Position numbers and translations under genes: made by a program. Shown here piece after piece: positions 51,531-59,119 of a stretch of 64,000 nucleotides of DNA. The notes under the pieces are model-generated. The model saw nothing but the letters and a program-made list of their open reading frames with translations. It ran no database searches and was not told the DNA's origin. The DNA comes from Lysinimonas soli. Lineage in GTDB: Bacteria; Actinomycetota; Actinomycetes; Actinomycetales; Microbacteriaceae. Within the stretch, counting starts at the first letter, position 1. Every line of letters starts with the position of its first letter. The stretch is taken from assembly GCF_042655435.1 (NCBI RefSeq), contig NZ_JBHSMG010000001.1, forward strand, positions 248,001-312,000, read 5' to 3'.

Positions 51531-52973
51531 CTACGCGGCCTCGAACAGGGGCGACTCGACGATGACCTCATCGGTTGGGACGTCGGCGCCGGGCTCGGGC
51601 GGCATCCGGCGCAGCAGCGGCAGGATCGCACCGGCCAGCACCGCGCCGAGTGCGATGATCGCGAGCACCAGGTAGCCATCGGTGTAGCCGGACTCCTGCG
51701 GGAGGCCGCTCGGCTCGAGCGAACTCGTGACAATCGCCGCCATCACGGTGGAGCCGAGGGCGCCGCCGATCGTGCGGATGTTCGCGTTCATCCCGCTGGC
51801 GACACCGGTCTGTGAGGAGGGGACCGCCTGCACGATGAGGCTCGTCATCGCGGCGTAGGCGATGCCGAGGCCGAGGCCCGAGACGCCGGCCGCGATCGAG
51901 ATCTCGAATGTGGTGTCGTGCAGGAAGGCGAAGCCCAGAGCCGACAGCGCGATGAGCGCAGCTCCTCCCGAGAGCTGAGCGGTGTACCCGATCCGTCGCG
52001 CGATCGGGCCGCTGATGAATCCGGCGACGGCCATCGTCACGAGCATCGGCACCATGAGCAGGCCGGACTCGCCGATGGTGGCGCCGAAGCCGTAGCCCGC
52101 CGCGGTCGGGGTCTGGGCGAAGCGCGGGAAGAAGGCGAAGATGCCGAACATACCGGCGCCGACGAAGAGGGCGGCGAGGTTGACAGTCCAGACTCCGGGA
52201 AGACGCATGATGCGCATGTCGATGAGCGGGTTCTGCGATCGCACCTCGACGACGATCCAGGCCGCGAGCAGAACGCCGGCAGCGACGAACAGCCCGACCA
52301 CGAGCAGCGAGCCCCAGCCCCAGGTCGCGCCTTCGCTGAGGGGGAGCAGCAGGGCGAGCAGCCAACCCGAGAGTAGGGCCGCGGCGCCCCAGTTGATCCG
52401 TCCGCCGGCACGCGAGACTGACTCGGGCACGACGATCGCGGCGAGGACGCTGCCCACCAGGGTGGCGATCATCGGGATCCAGAACAGCCACTGCCATCCG
52501 AAGGCCGACTCGATGGGGCCGGCCAGCACGGTGCCGAGCCCGCTGCCGATGGCGATGACGGCCGAGAGGGCGCCGATCGCCCCGGGTACGCGCGCGGCCG
52601 GAAGGTTGTCTCGGATGATGCCGAAGGCGAGCGGGAACATCGCGCCACCGAAACCCTGCAGCACCCGTCCCACCAGCAGCACGCCGATCGTCGGGGCGAC
52701 TGCTGAGATAAGGCTGCCGGCGGCGAGGGCGGCGAGCACGGTCAGCAGAGTGCGGCGCTTGCCGAACATGTCGCCGATCTTTCCGAGGATCGGCGTCGCA
52801 ACAGCCGCCGAGAGCAGCCAGGCGGTGAGCGCCCAGGTGATGACGTTGGGGGTGGTGTGGAACTGCTCCTGGAGCTCGGGGAGGACGGGCACGACCAGCG
52901 ACTGGAGCATGGTGAGTGAGACGAGGCTGATGGCCAGCACGCTGAAGATGACGAAGGGAGAACGACGAAGCAC
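51531..52973 (-). CDS. MFS transporter, DHA2-type multidrug efflux
   Basis: A roughly 480-residue membrane protein with 14 predicted helices, including the N-terminal MFS helices, the motif GKIGDMFGKRRTLL near residue 54 (loop 2-3 motif A) and GSGLGTVLAGPIESAFGWQWLFWI near 138 (motif C region). These mark proton-driven drug exporters of the DHA2 type. GTG 52973 is the likely start; the open frame extends to 53312 over the divergent TetR promoter. It is divergent from the TetR at 53131, across a stretch with four palindromes. Confidence 0.88.
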   Translation of the reverse strand: MLRRSPFVIFSVLAISLVSLTMLQSLVVPVLPELQEQFHTTPNVITWALTAWLLSAAVATPILGKIGDMFGKRRTLLTVLAALAAGSLISAVAPTIGVLLVGRVLQGFGGAMFPLAFGIIRDNLPAARVPGAIGALSAVIAIGSGLGTVLAGPIESAFGWQWLFWIPMIATLVGSVLAAIVVPESVSRAGGRINWGAAALLSGWLLALLLPLSEGATWGWGSLLVVGLFVAAGVLLAAWIVVEVRSQNPLIDMRIMRLPGVWTVNLAALFVGAGMFGIFAFFPRFAQTPTAAGYGFGATIGESGLLMVPMLVTMAVAGFISGPIARRIGYTAQLSGGAALIALSALGFAFLHDTTFEISIAAGVSGLGLGIAYAAMTSLIVQAVPSSQTGVASGMNANIRTIGGALGSTVMAAIVTSSLEPSGLPQESGYTDGYLVLAIIALGAVLAGAILPLLRRMPPEPGADVPTDEVIVESPLFEAA

Positions 52974-53001
52974 GGGATTCCGTTCGATCGGGGAGGGATT
53001 T

Positions 53002-53016
53002 CGGAGGTGGCCTCCG
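53002..53016. promoter_or_regulatory. Operator repeat 1 of 4 (MFS/TetR promoter)
   Basis: CGGAGGTGGCCTCCG: 6-bp arms CGGAGG and CCTCCG around a 3-nt spacer. It lies 29 bases upstream of the MFS start at 52973. Adjacent TetR presumed binder. Confidence 0.65.
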
Positions 53017-53022
53017 GTATAC

Positions 53023-53037
53023 TGGAGGCTGGCTCCA
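53023..53037. promoter_or_regulatory. Operator repeat 2 of 4 (MFS/TetR promoter)
   Basis: TGGAGGCTGGCTCCA, same 15-bp layout with one weaker arm (TGGAG and CTCCA). It overlaps a TATACT (53018-53023) that could be a -10 box. Confidence 0.6.
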
Positions 53038-53039
53038 TT

Positions 53040-53054
53040 CGGAGGGAGCCTCCG
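53040..53054. promoter_or_regulatory. Operator repeat 3 of 4 (MFS/TetR promoter)
   Basis: CGGAGGGAGCCTCCG: 6-bp perfect arms around GAG. Its centre is 17 bases from repeat 2 and 28 bases from repeat 4. Confidence 0.65.
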
Positions 53055-53067
53055 TCTGATACGGTAA

Positions 53068-53082
53068 CGGAGGGTTCCTCCG
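53068..53082. promoter_or_regulatory. Operator repeat 4 of 4 (MFS/TetR promoter)
   Basis: CGGAGGGTTCCTCCG: 6-bp perfect arms around GTT. It lies 48 bases upstream of the TetR ATG (53131), so it is well placed for autoregulation. Confidence 0.65.
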
Positions 53083-53130
53083 GTTGCAAGTTGAGTTCCG
53101 TTTCGTCCCCACACCCCGAAAGGTCCGACG

Positions 53131-53709
53131 ATGTCCGTCGAGATCGCGCCGCAGATCACGGTGCCCACCGGTACCGTGCAGCGACCGCATCGCGCGGATG
53201 CTCGGCGCAACTTCGACGCGCTTCTGACCGCCGGTCGTGCCGCCTTCGCCGAGAACGGGGCCGAGGCCTCGCTCGAAGACATCGCGCGCCGCGCTGGCGT
53301 CGGGATCGGCACCCTCTATCGCAACTTCCCGACGCGCGATGCGCTCATCGAGACGCTCTACCTCGACGAGATCGCCGCGCTCGTGCGGGTCGGCGCCGAG
53401 TCGACGACGCTCGAGCCGTGGCAGGCGTTGACCTCCTGGTTACGCCGTTTCGTCGAATACGCCAACACCAAGAAGGCGCTCATAGAAGGGCTCAACAAGG
53501 AGTCCGAGGTGCTCAAGCAGTGCCGCGTCGTGCTGTACGGAGCCGGCGAGCCGGTGCTTCGGCGCGCTCAGGCGGCAGGGGCGGCGCGCTCCGACACCGA
53601 CATCACCGATGTCGTGCACATGGTGTCGGGGATCGCCGGGGTCACCTACGCGGACGATGCCCAACGCGAACGCGTGCTGCTCATGGCGATCGACGGACTT
53701 CGGGCCTAG
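53131..53709 (+). CDS. TetR/AcrR family regulator of the adjacent MFS pump
   Basis: A 192-residue regulator with an N-terminal TetR HTH (about 30-75; ASLEDIARRAGVGIGTLYRNFPTRDALIETLY) and a compact helical C-terminal domain. It is divergent from the MFS transporter with four near-identical palindromes between them, a classic repressor-pump pair in which the exported compound usually relieves repression. Start ATG 53131, preceded by GAAAGG. The next gene is the housekeeping glmU. Confidence 0.9.
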   Translation: MSVEIAPQITVPTGTVQRPHRADARRNFDALLTAGRAAFAENGAEASLEDIARRAGVGIGTLYRNFPTRDALIETLYLDEIAALVRVGAESTTLEPWQALTSWLRRFVEYANTKKALIEGLNKESEVLKQCRVVLYGAGEPVLRRAQAAGAARSDTDITDVVHMVSGIAGVTYADDAQRERVLLMAIDGLRA

Positions 53710-53757
53710 CGGCATTCGTCGCGGCTCGCGAACCGGCCGGGCTGCGAGAATGGCGGC

Positions 53758-55194
53758 ATGACCGACCCCCGTCTCGCCGTCATCGTCCTCGCCGCCGGGC
53801 AGGGCACCCGCATGAAGTCGTCCCGGGCGAAGGTGCTGCACCCGCTCGCCGGTGTTCCGCTGATCGGGCACGTGCTCGCCACGGCCCGTGAGCTGTCGGC
53901 GGCGCACATCGTCACCGTGGTGCGGCACGAGCGCGACGCGGTCGCGACCGCGATCCTCGACCTCCTGCCCGAGGCGATCGTCGTCGACCAGGACGAGGTG
54001 CCCGGCACGGGCCGCGCCGTCGAACTCGGGCTCGCCGCGCTGCCCGTCGACTTCGAGGGCGACGTGGTCGTCGTGAGCGGCGACGTGCCGCTGCTCGACG
54101 CGGGCACGCTCGGCGACCTCATCGCGGCGCACCGTGCCGAATCCGCTGCGGTCACGGTGCTGAGCGCCGTGGTCGACGATGCCACCGGGTACGGCCGGAT
54201 CGTGCGCGATGCCTCGGGGTCGGTGCTGCGCATCGTGGAACAGGAGGATGCGGGCGCCGACGAGCGCGAGATCCTCGAGATCAACTCCGGCACCTACGTC
54301 TTCGCGGCGGGCGCCCTCCGCTCCGGACTGCCCCGGATCGACGTGGCCAACGCGCAGGGGGAGAAGTACCTCACCGACATGATCGAGCTGCTGCGCGCGG
54401 CCGGCTCGGTCGTCGAGGCGGTCGCCGCTCCGGATTCCTGGATGGTCGAGGGCGTGAACGATCGCGTCCAGCTGGCGCGCACTGCGGCCCGGCTCAACGC
54501 GATGATCGTGCGCGGCTGGCAGCTCGCCGGGGTGACGGTGCAGGATCCCGCGACGACTTGGATCGACATCCGCTCGACCCTCGCCGAAGACGTGGAGCTG
54601 CTGCCCGGCACCCACATCGCGGGGGCGACGACCGTCGCACGCGGCGCGCGGATCGGACCGCAGACCACGCTCACCGACTGCGAGGTGGGGGAGGATGCGA
54701 CCGTGAGCCGCAGCGACGCGACGCTCGCGGTGATCGGGGCCGGGGCATCCGTCGGTCCGTTCGCCTACCTGCGACCGGGCACCGAGCTGGGTGATAAGGG
54801 GAAGATCGGAACCTTCGTCGAGACCAAGAACGCCAAGATCGGCGCCGGCAGCAAGGTGCCCCACCTGAGCTACGTCGGTGACACGACGGTCGGCGAGGGC
54901 TCGAACATCGGCGCCGGGACGATCACGGCCAACTACGACGGCGTCAACAAGCACGCGACCGTCGTCGGCTCGCACGTGCGCACCGGATCGCACAACGTGT
55001 TCGTGGCCCCGGTGCGCATCGGCGACGGCGCCTACACGGGAGCCGGGACGGTCGTGCGCAAGGATGTGCCGGCGGGGGCGCTCGCCATCAACGTCGCTCC
55101 GCAGCGCAACATGCCCGGCTGGGTGGCGCAGAACCGGGCGGGCACGGCGGCCGCCGTGGCCGCCGACGCGGCGGGGTCCGAGGCGACCGACTAG
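53758..55194 (+). CDS. glmU: Bifunctional UDP-GlcNAc pyrophosphorylase / glucosamine-1-phosphate acetyltransferase
   Basis: A 478-residue enzyme that acetylates glucosamine-1-phosphate and then makes UDP-GlcNAc for peptidoglycan. The uridyltransferase domain begins AAGQGTRMKSSRAKVLHPLAG (residues 12-32). The C-terminal left-handed beta-helix carries GEGSNIGAGTITANYDG near residue 380, the acetyl-CoA/active-site region. Length agrees with GlmU (about 450-490). The following gene is prs, a conserved neighbour in actinobacteria. The Ala/Glu-rich tail is unremarkable. Confidence 0.96.
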   Translation: MTDPRLAVIVLAAGQGTRMKSSRAKVLHPLAGVPLIGHVLATARELSAAHIVTVVRHERDAVATAILDLLPEAIVVDQDEVPGTGRAVELGLAALPVDFEGDVVVVSGDVPLLDAGTLGDLIAAHRAESAAVTVLSAVVDDATGYGRIVRDASGSVLRIVEQEDAGADEREILEINSGTYVFAAGALRSGLPRIDVANAQGEKYLTDMIELLRAAGSVVEAVAAPDSWMVEGVNDRVQLARTAARLNAMIVRGWQLAGVTVQDPATTWIDIRSTLAEDVELLPGTHIAGATTVARGARIGPQTTLTDCEVGEDATVSRSDATLAVIGAGASVGPFAYLRPGTELGDKGKIGTFVETKNAKIGAGSKVPHLSYVGDTTVGEGSNIGAGTITANYDGVNKHATVVGSHVRTGSHNVFVAPVRIGDGAYTGAGTVVRKDVPAGALAINVAPQRNMPGWVAQNRAGTAAAVAADAAGSEATD

Positions 55195-55265
55195 GCGCTT
55201 CGGCGCCCGCACTCGAAGCCCCGGCGCGGTCGATAGACTTGACCTCCAACGACGGAGGGCGAAGC

Positions 55266-56243
55266 GTGGCGGCGATCACCAGTAGCGGTGGCAAACGACT
55301 CGTCCTGGTCTCCGGCCGGGCGCATATGGATCTCGCAGAGGCGATCGCGCGGGAACTCGAGACCGAGCTCGTGCACACCGATGCCCGCACCTTCGCGAAC
55401 GGCGAGATCTACGCCCGCTACAGCGAGAGCATCCGCGGCAGTGACGTGTTCGTCATCCAGTCGCACTGCCCGCCCCTCAACGAGTGGCTCATGGAGCAGC
55501 TCATCATGGTGGATGCCGCCAAGCGCGCCAGCGCCAAGCGCATCACCGTGGTCGCGCCCTTCTACCCCTACGCCCGCCAGGACAAGAAGGGCCGCGGCCG
55601 TGAGCCGATCAGTGCCCGCCTGATCGCCGACCTGTTCACCGCGGCGGGGGCGGATCGCATCATCAGCGTCGACCTGCACGCCGCGCAGATCATGGGCTTC
55701 TTCGACGGCCCCTTCGACCAGCTGTTCGCGATGCCGGTGCTGATGGAGCACTTCCAGGCCCAGCTCGACCCGTCGACCCTCACCGTGGTCAGTCCCGACA
55801 TGGGGCGGGTCAAGGTCGCCGACGTGTGGAGCGACAAGCTCGGAGCGCCGCTCGCGATCATCCACAAGCGTCGCGATCCGAAGGTGCCCAACCAGGTAAG
55901 CGTGCACGAGATCGTCGGCCAGGTCGAGGGCCGGGTCTGCCTGATCGTCGACGACCTCATCGACACCGGGCGCACGATCGTCAAGGCGGCCGAGGCACTC
56001 AAGGCGCACGGAGCCACCGGAGTCGTCGTCGCGGCCACGCACGCCGTGTTCTCCGACCCCGCCGTCGAACTGTTGCAGAGCGAGTTCATCGACTCGGTCG
56101 TCGTCACCGACACCCTTCCGGTGCCGGAGTCGAAGCGCTGGGACCGCCTGACCGTGCTCCCGATCGCGCCGCTCATCGCGCGCGCCATCCACGAGGTCTT
56201 CGACGACGGGTCGGTCACCTCGATGTTCGACGGCGCCGCCTGA
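55266..56243 (+). CDS. prs: Ribose-phosphate pyrophosphokinase
   Basis: A 325-residue PRPP synthase supplying nucleotide, His and Trp synthesis. Visible signatures include RQDKKGRGREPISARLIADL near residue 105, DLHAAQIMGFFDGPFD near 135 and the PRPP-binding loop VDDLIDTGRTIVKAA near 228. GTG 55266 follows GGAGGG; the frame extends upstream to TTG 55239 without better signals. It is followed by a strong inverted repeat and a run of G-tracts. Confidence 0.95.
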   Translation: MAAITSSGGKRLVLVSGRAHMDLAEAIARELETELVHTDARTFANGEIYARYSESIRGSDVFVIQSHCPPLNEWLMEQLIMVDAAKRASAKRITVVAPFYPYARQDKKGRGREPISARLIADLFTAAGADRIISVDLHAAQIMGFFDGPFDQLFAMPVLMEHFQAQLDPSTLTVVSPDMGRVKVADVWSDKLGAPLAIIHKRRDPKVPNQVSVHEIVGQVEGRVCLIVDDLIDTGRTIVKAAEALKAHGATGVVVAATHAVFSDPAVELLQSEFIDSVVVTDTLPVPESKRWDRLTVLPIAPLIARAIHEVFDDGSVTSMFDGAA

Positions 56244-56267
56244 CGTCACCGCCGCGCGGCCATCCCT

Positions 56268-56358
56268 CCGTCCGCGGATCAGGATGGCGCGCCGTCGCTG
56301 TCCGCGAATCAGGTCGGCTGACCGGGGCGGCGGGCGCCGCATCCTGATCCGCGGACGG
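56268..56358 (+). terminator. Long inverted repeat downstream of prs
   Basis: CCGTCCGCGGATCAGGATG (56268-56286) and its exact reverse complement (56340-56358) form a 19-bp stem. The 53-nt loop contains a partial third copy, TCCGCGAATCAGG at 56301-56313. It lies between prs and a convergent small-protein gene, so a terminator role is likely. The arm also resembles a dispersed repeat unit. Confidence 0.55.
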
Positions 56359-56359
56359 T

Positions 56360-56394
56360 GGGGTAGGGGTAGGGGTAGGGGAGGGGTGCAGGGG
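56360..56394 (+). other. G-tract array, potential G-quadruplex
   Basis: Six GGGG runs on the plus strand separated by TA, TA, TA, A and TGCA, at 56360-56363, 56366-56369, 56372-56375, 56378-56381, 56383-56386 and 56391-56394. It follows directly on the prs inverted repeat. The sequence meets the usual four-run G-quadruplex pattern with very short loops. Confidence 0.6.
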
Positions 56395-56402
56395 CTGGCG
56401 GC

Positions 56403-56768
56403 TCAGGCCGGCGTGCCCGACGGACGGTAGCTCAGGCCCGGGATCAGCCCGAGCGGGCGCAGCATGATCTCGGTTCCGTCGAAGGCGCGGGCGTAGCAGT
56501 ACCAGCCCGGGCCATTGCTGCCCCAGGCCTCGAGCCGGACCTCGGCGGCGACCGCCTGCGGGTCCCTCGCGGCGACGACGATGCGGCACGCCGCGTCCGC
56601 GGTCTGGACCTGCATGCCGATCGTCGAGATCACCCCCGGCAGGATCAGCCCGGCGATGCCGATCACGATGACGATCCGCAGGACCCTCCTGGCGACCGGA
56701 TGCCGCAGCGAACTCCCGCGGCCAGGCACGTACTCCGCGAGCTCGGGGTGGTACTCCTCGTCGGACAT
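56403..56768 (-). CDS. Small single-pass membrane protein of unknown function
   Basis: A 121-residue protein with an acidic, Pro-containing N-terminus, one hydrophobic segment at about residues 29-50 (VLRIVIVIGIAGLILPGVIS) and an extracytoplasmic-looking C-terminal domain with two Cys. No catalytic motif is recognisable. It lies just downstream of the cytochrome b module on the same strand (66 bases apart) and is similar in feel to conserved actinobacterial hypothetical proteins. It may belong to that module. Confidence 0.7.
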   Translation of the reverse strand: MSDEEYHPELAEYVPGRGSSLRHPVARRVLRIVIVIGIAGLILPGVISTIGMQVQTADAACRIVVAARDPQAVAAEVRLEAWGSNGPGWYCYARAFDGTEIMLRPLGLIPGLSYRPSGTPA

Positions 56769-56834
56769 GGCTCCGCCAGTCTCGCACGGTGGGGCGCCTG
56801 CCGGCCCGGCGGATGGTCCCGCCGGGCTCGCGAC

Positions 56835-57806
56835 TCAGCGCCGCCGGTAGTAGTCGCGCCAGACCAGCCGGTGGATCGGGATCCACTTCGGGATGGTGCG
56901 CAGCCCCGGGATGAACGGGACGAGCACGAGCAGCAGGGTCAGCAGCGCGACCATCACGACGACGAGGATGTCGGCGTTAGGCGCGGACTTAAACGGCTCG
57001 ATCTGGTAGAAGAACGAGAACAACCACAGCCAGGACTGGCCGGGGTAGTTGCCGGTCTCGTTCATCATCCCCCACTGATCGCCGCTCAGATGCAGCCCGG
57101 TGGCGAGGTCATTCAGGTAGGCGCCGTCGCCGAGGAACAGGATCGCCCGGGTGTAGTCGAGGTTGTAGAAGTCGCCCTTCGACGACAGCACGCTGTCGAG
57201 CGAACCCTGCTTCGCCATCACCAGCAGATCGTTGGTCAGGGCGGGCACGGGGCCGTAGTCGCCCTTGGCCACGTTGGCCGGATCGTTGTCCTTCGCCTTG
57301 TCGAGCGCCTTGCTGTAGGCGTCGGTCCACGCCGTCTGTTGCTTGGCGCCGGCGGAGGTCCAGGTCGAGATCTCGGCCGGGGGCTGCGGCAGGGTCGAGA
57401 GCGGGCCGATCACGAAGTCCTTCGCCGTGTCGATCGGGATCGCGACACCCGCCATGCTCTGCAGGTCGATCGGGCCGAGGGTCTGGGTCGCGCCGGCCGT
57501 GGAGTTGTACGGGGGCCCGTAGCCGGCCGTGTCGCTCGTGCCTCCGAGCTCGGCGGTCGCGGTGGCGACGAAGTCGGCGGATTGGGCGTTCGCCCACGAC
57601 TTGAGGGTGACGCTGGCGTCGTCGGGCGAGCTGAACGCGGCCGCGGCGGCGAGCACCAGAACGGTCACCGCGATCACTCCGACCGTCAGCTCCTTGAACA
57701 GGTCGTACTCGCGCTTCGCTCCGGCCCAGGGGCGGCCGGCGATTCCCGAGCCGCGGCGCCACGACATCGGGCTGGGTTCGCGCTTGGTGCTCTTGTCCGT
57801 GCTCAT
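56835..57806 (-). CDS. Membrane protein of the cytochrome b module
   Basis: A 323-residue protein. A cytoplasmic basic N-terminus precedes a membrane segment at about residues 42-62 (LTVGVIAVTVLVLAAAAAFSSP), then a large soluble extracytoplasmic domain (about 65-275), then another hydrophobic segment near 280-300 (ILVVVMVALLTLLLVLVPF). It has no CxxCH haem-c motif. Its start overlaps the cytochrome b stop by four bases, so the two are translationally coupled. It might stand in for the cytochrome b C-terminal part or a substrate-handling subunit. Function unknown. Confidence 0.75.
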   Translation of the reverse strand: MSTDKSTKREPSPMSWRRGSGIAGRPWAGAKREYDLFKELTVGVIAVTVLVLAAAAAFSSPDDASVTLKSWANAQSADFVATATAELGGTSDTAGYGPPYNSTAGATQTLGPIDLQSMAGVAIPIDTAKDFVIGPLSTLPQPPAEISTWTSAGAKQQTAWTDAYSKALDKAKDNDPANVAKGDYGPVPALTNDLLVMAKQGSLDSVLSSKGDFYNLDYTRAILFLGDGAYLNDLATGLHLSGDQWGMMNETGNYPGQSWLWLFSFFYQIEPFKSAPNADILVVVMVALLTLLLVLVPFIPGLRTIPKWIPIHRLVWRDYYRRR

Positions 57807-58501
57807 TCCGACGCGACCCCCTTGGCATCCCGCAACTGCGCATCCGTCTCGGCCGCATCGATCGGCGATACGACGCCGTGCACGCGCACCAGGATGACGT
57901 GGAAGGCCGCGATCGCGGCCACGCCGAGGGGCAGCAGGATGATGTGCCAGGTGAACATCTGACCGAGGTTCGCGACGTTGAACCAGGCTCCGATCCCCGA
58001 CGCGTTGAGGGCGTCCTTCGCCTCGAACGAGATCCACTCCGATTCGAAGTTGGTCTGCAGCAGGTAGCCGGTGAAGGCCGCCGCGATCGAGATCGCGAAG
58101 GCGACGACGCCCGTGATCCAGGTGAGCACGCGTCCTCCTCGCCATGCCGCCATCCAGTACTTGCCCCAGAGATGCACGACCATGAAGAGGAAGAAGAACT
58201 CGACGCTCCACAGGTGGGTGCTGTTGACGAAGTGCCCGAGTGCCGAGAGGTGCCACCAGCTCGGCCCGTTCAGGCTCAGGACGAGGCCCGAGATGATCAC
58301 GATGGCGAGCGAGGCGAGCGTTCCCATGCCGAACACGTAGATCCACGAGGCCACGTAGCTCGGCTGGTCCTCGGGCAGGAGCTTCTCGGGCGGGAGCACC
58401 TTGAGCACCCAACGCCGGGTCTTGCCGGTCCACGTGGTGAACTGCTCGGAGTCCTCCTCCTCGGAGGCCCCGCCCGCCTTCGGCGGCTCGGTGGTCGTCA
58501 T
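57803..58501 (-). CDS. Cytochrome b (b6-type N-terminal domain) protein
   Basis: A 232-residue four-helix membrane protein with the two haem-ligand His pairs of dihaem cytochrome b: His96-x13-His110 and His186-x14-His201. The second spacing is that of cytochrome b6 rather than mitochondrial cytochrome b. No C-terminal quinol-domain motif (PEWY) is present, and no Rieske or cytochrome c gene is nearby. It overlaps the 323-residue protein downstream and the 54-residue protein upstream by four bases each. A quinone-linked electron-transfer role is likely. Confidence 0.83.
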   Translation of the reverse strand: MTTTEPPKAGGASEEEDSEQFTTWTGKTRRWVLKVLPPEKLLPEDQPSYVASWIYVFGMGTLASLAIVIISGLVLSLNGPSWWHLSALGHFVNSTHLWSVEFFFLFMVVHLWGKYWMAAWRGGRVLTWITGVVAFAISIAAAFTGYLLQTNFESEWISFEAKDALNASGIGAWFNVANLGQMFTWHIILLPLGVAAIAAFHVILVRVHGVVSPIDAAETDAQLRDAKGVASE

Positions 58502-58662
58502 GAGCGCTTCCGTCCCTTCGGGAACGGCAGCACGAGGGCGAGCACGAACAGCACGATCATGGCCGAGATGACGATGAAGTTGCCGAGCTGAATGGTGAAG
58601 GCGCCCCATCCCAGATAGATGGTGCCCCCGCCCTCTGCGGCTCTCACGAGAAGCGATTCCAT
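58498..58662 (-). CDS. 54-residue single-pass membrane protein of the cytochrome b module
   Basis: A short gene not obvious from length alone. ATG 58662 follows GAGAGGA; the protein begins MESLLVRAAEGGG, has one hydrophobic segment at about residues 28-47 (NFIVISAMIVLFVLALVLPF) and ends with a basic PKGRKRS tail. Its stop overlaps the cytochrome b start (ATGA arrangement on the minus strand), a strong sign that it is translated. It probably is a small structural subunit of the cytochrome b complex. Confidence 0.72.
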   Translation of the reverse strand: MESLLVRAAEGGGTIYLGWGAFTIQLGNFIVISAMIVLFVLALVLPFPKGRKRS

Positions 58663-58759
58663 GATGTCCTCTCCCCGTCGGCGGGTTCAAGGGGAACGCT
58701 AGGGTGACGGGAGCTGCCGGGTCGAGGGTCGAAGGTCCCGTGGCGGGATCAGGCGCGGA

Positions 58760-59086
58760 TCACGGGGCCGGGTGTGCCGTCGCGGCGACGAAGTCCAGCG
58801 ACTCGGCCGCCAGGGCGCTCCAGTCGGCCTCCGGAGTGGCGACCGCCCACTCGTGCATCACCCGACCGCCGCCGCCGCGGAACTCGCCGGCCTCACCCCG
58901 CCGGATCAGCTCGTCGACGCGCTCCTCGCTCACCTTGATGAGCAGTCCACGCGGTCCCGCGGAGGCGAACAGCTTGCCGTGGATCATCAACGACATGCGT
59001 CCGAAGGCGCGATCGAGGGTGACGCCCGGCTCGCCGAGGAACTCGGCGGTCAGCGCCTCCCAGCGCAGCTCGATCGGGTCGCTCAT
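58760..59086 (-). CDS. TfoX/Sxy N-terminal domain protein
   Basis: A 108-residue protein with the TfoX_N pattern: AFGRMSLMIHGKLFAS near residues 27-42, GLLIKVSEERVDELI near 47-61, and RVMHEWAVATPEADW near 75-89. In gamma-proteobacteria TfoX/Sxy regulates competence with a two-domain protein; single-domain actinobacterial versions have no defined role. It lies 33 bases downstream of gnd on the same strand and may be cotranscribed with it. Confidence 0.85.
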   Translation of the reverse strand: MSDPIELRWEALTAEFLGEPGVTLDRAFGRMSLMIHGKLFASAGPRGLLIKVSEERVDELIRRGEAGEFRGGGGRVMHEWAVATPEADWSALAAESLDFVAATAHPAP

Positions 59087-59119
59087 GCGGACATCCGGGA
59101 AGCCAGCACCGGGCGCGAG

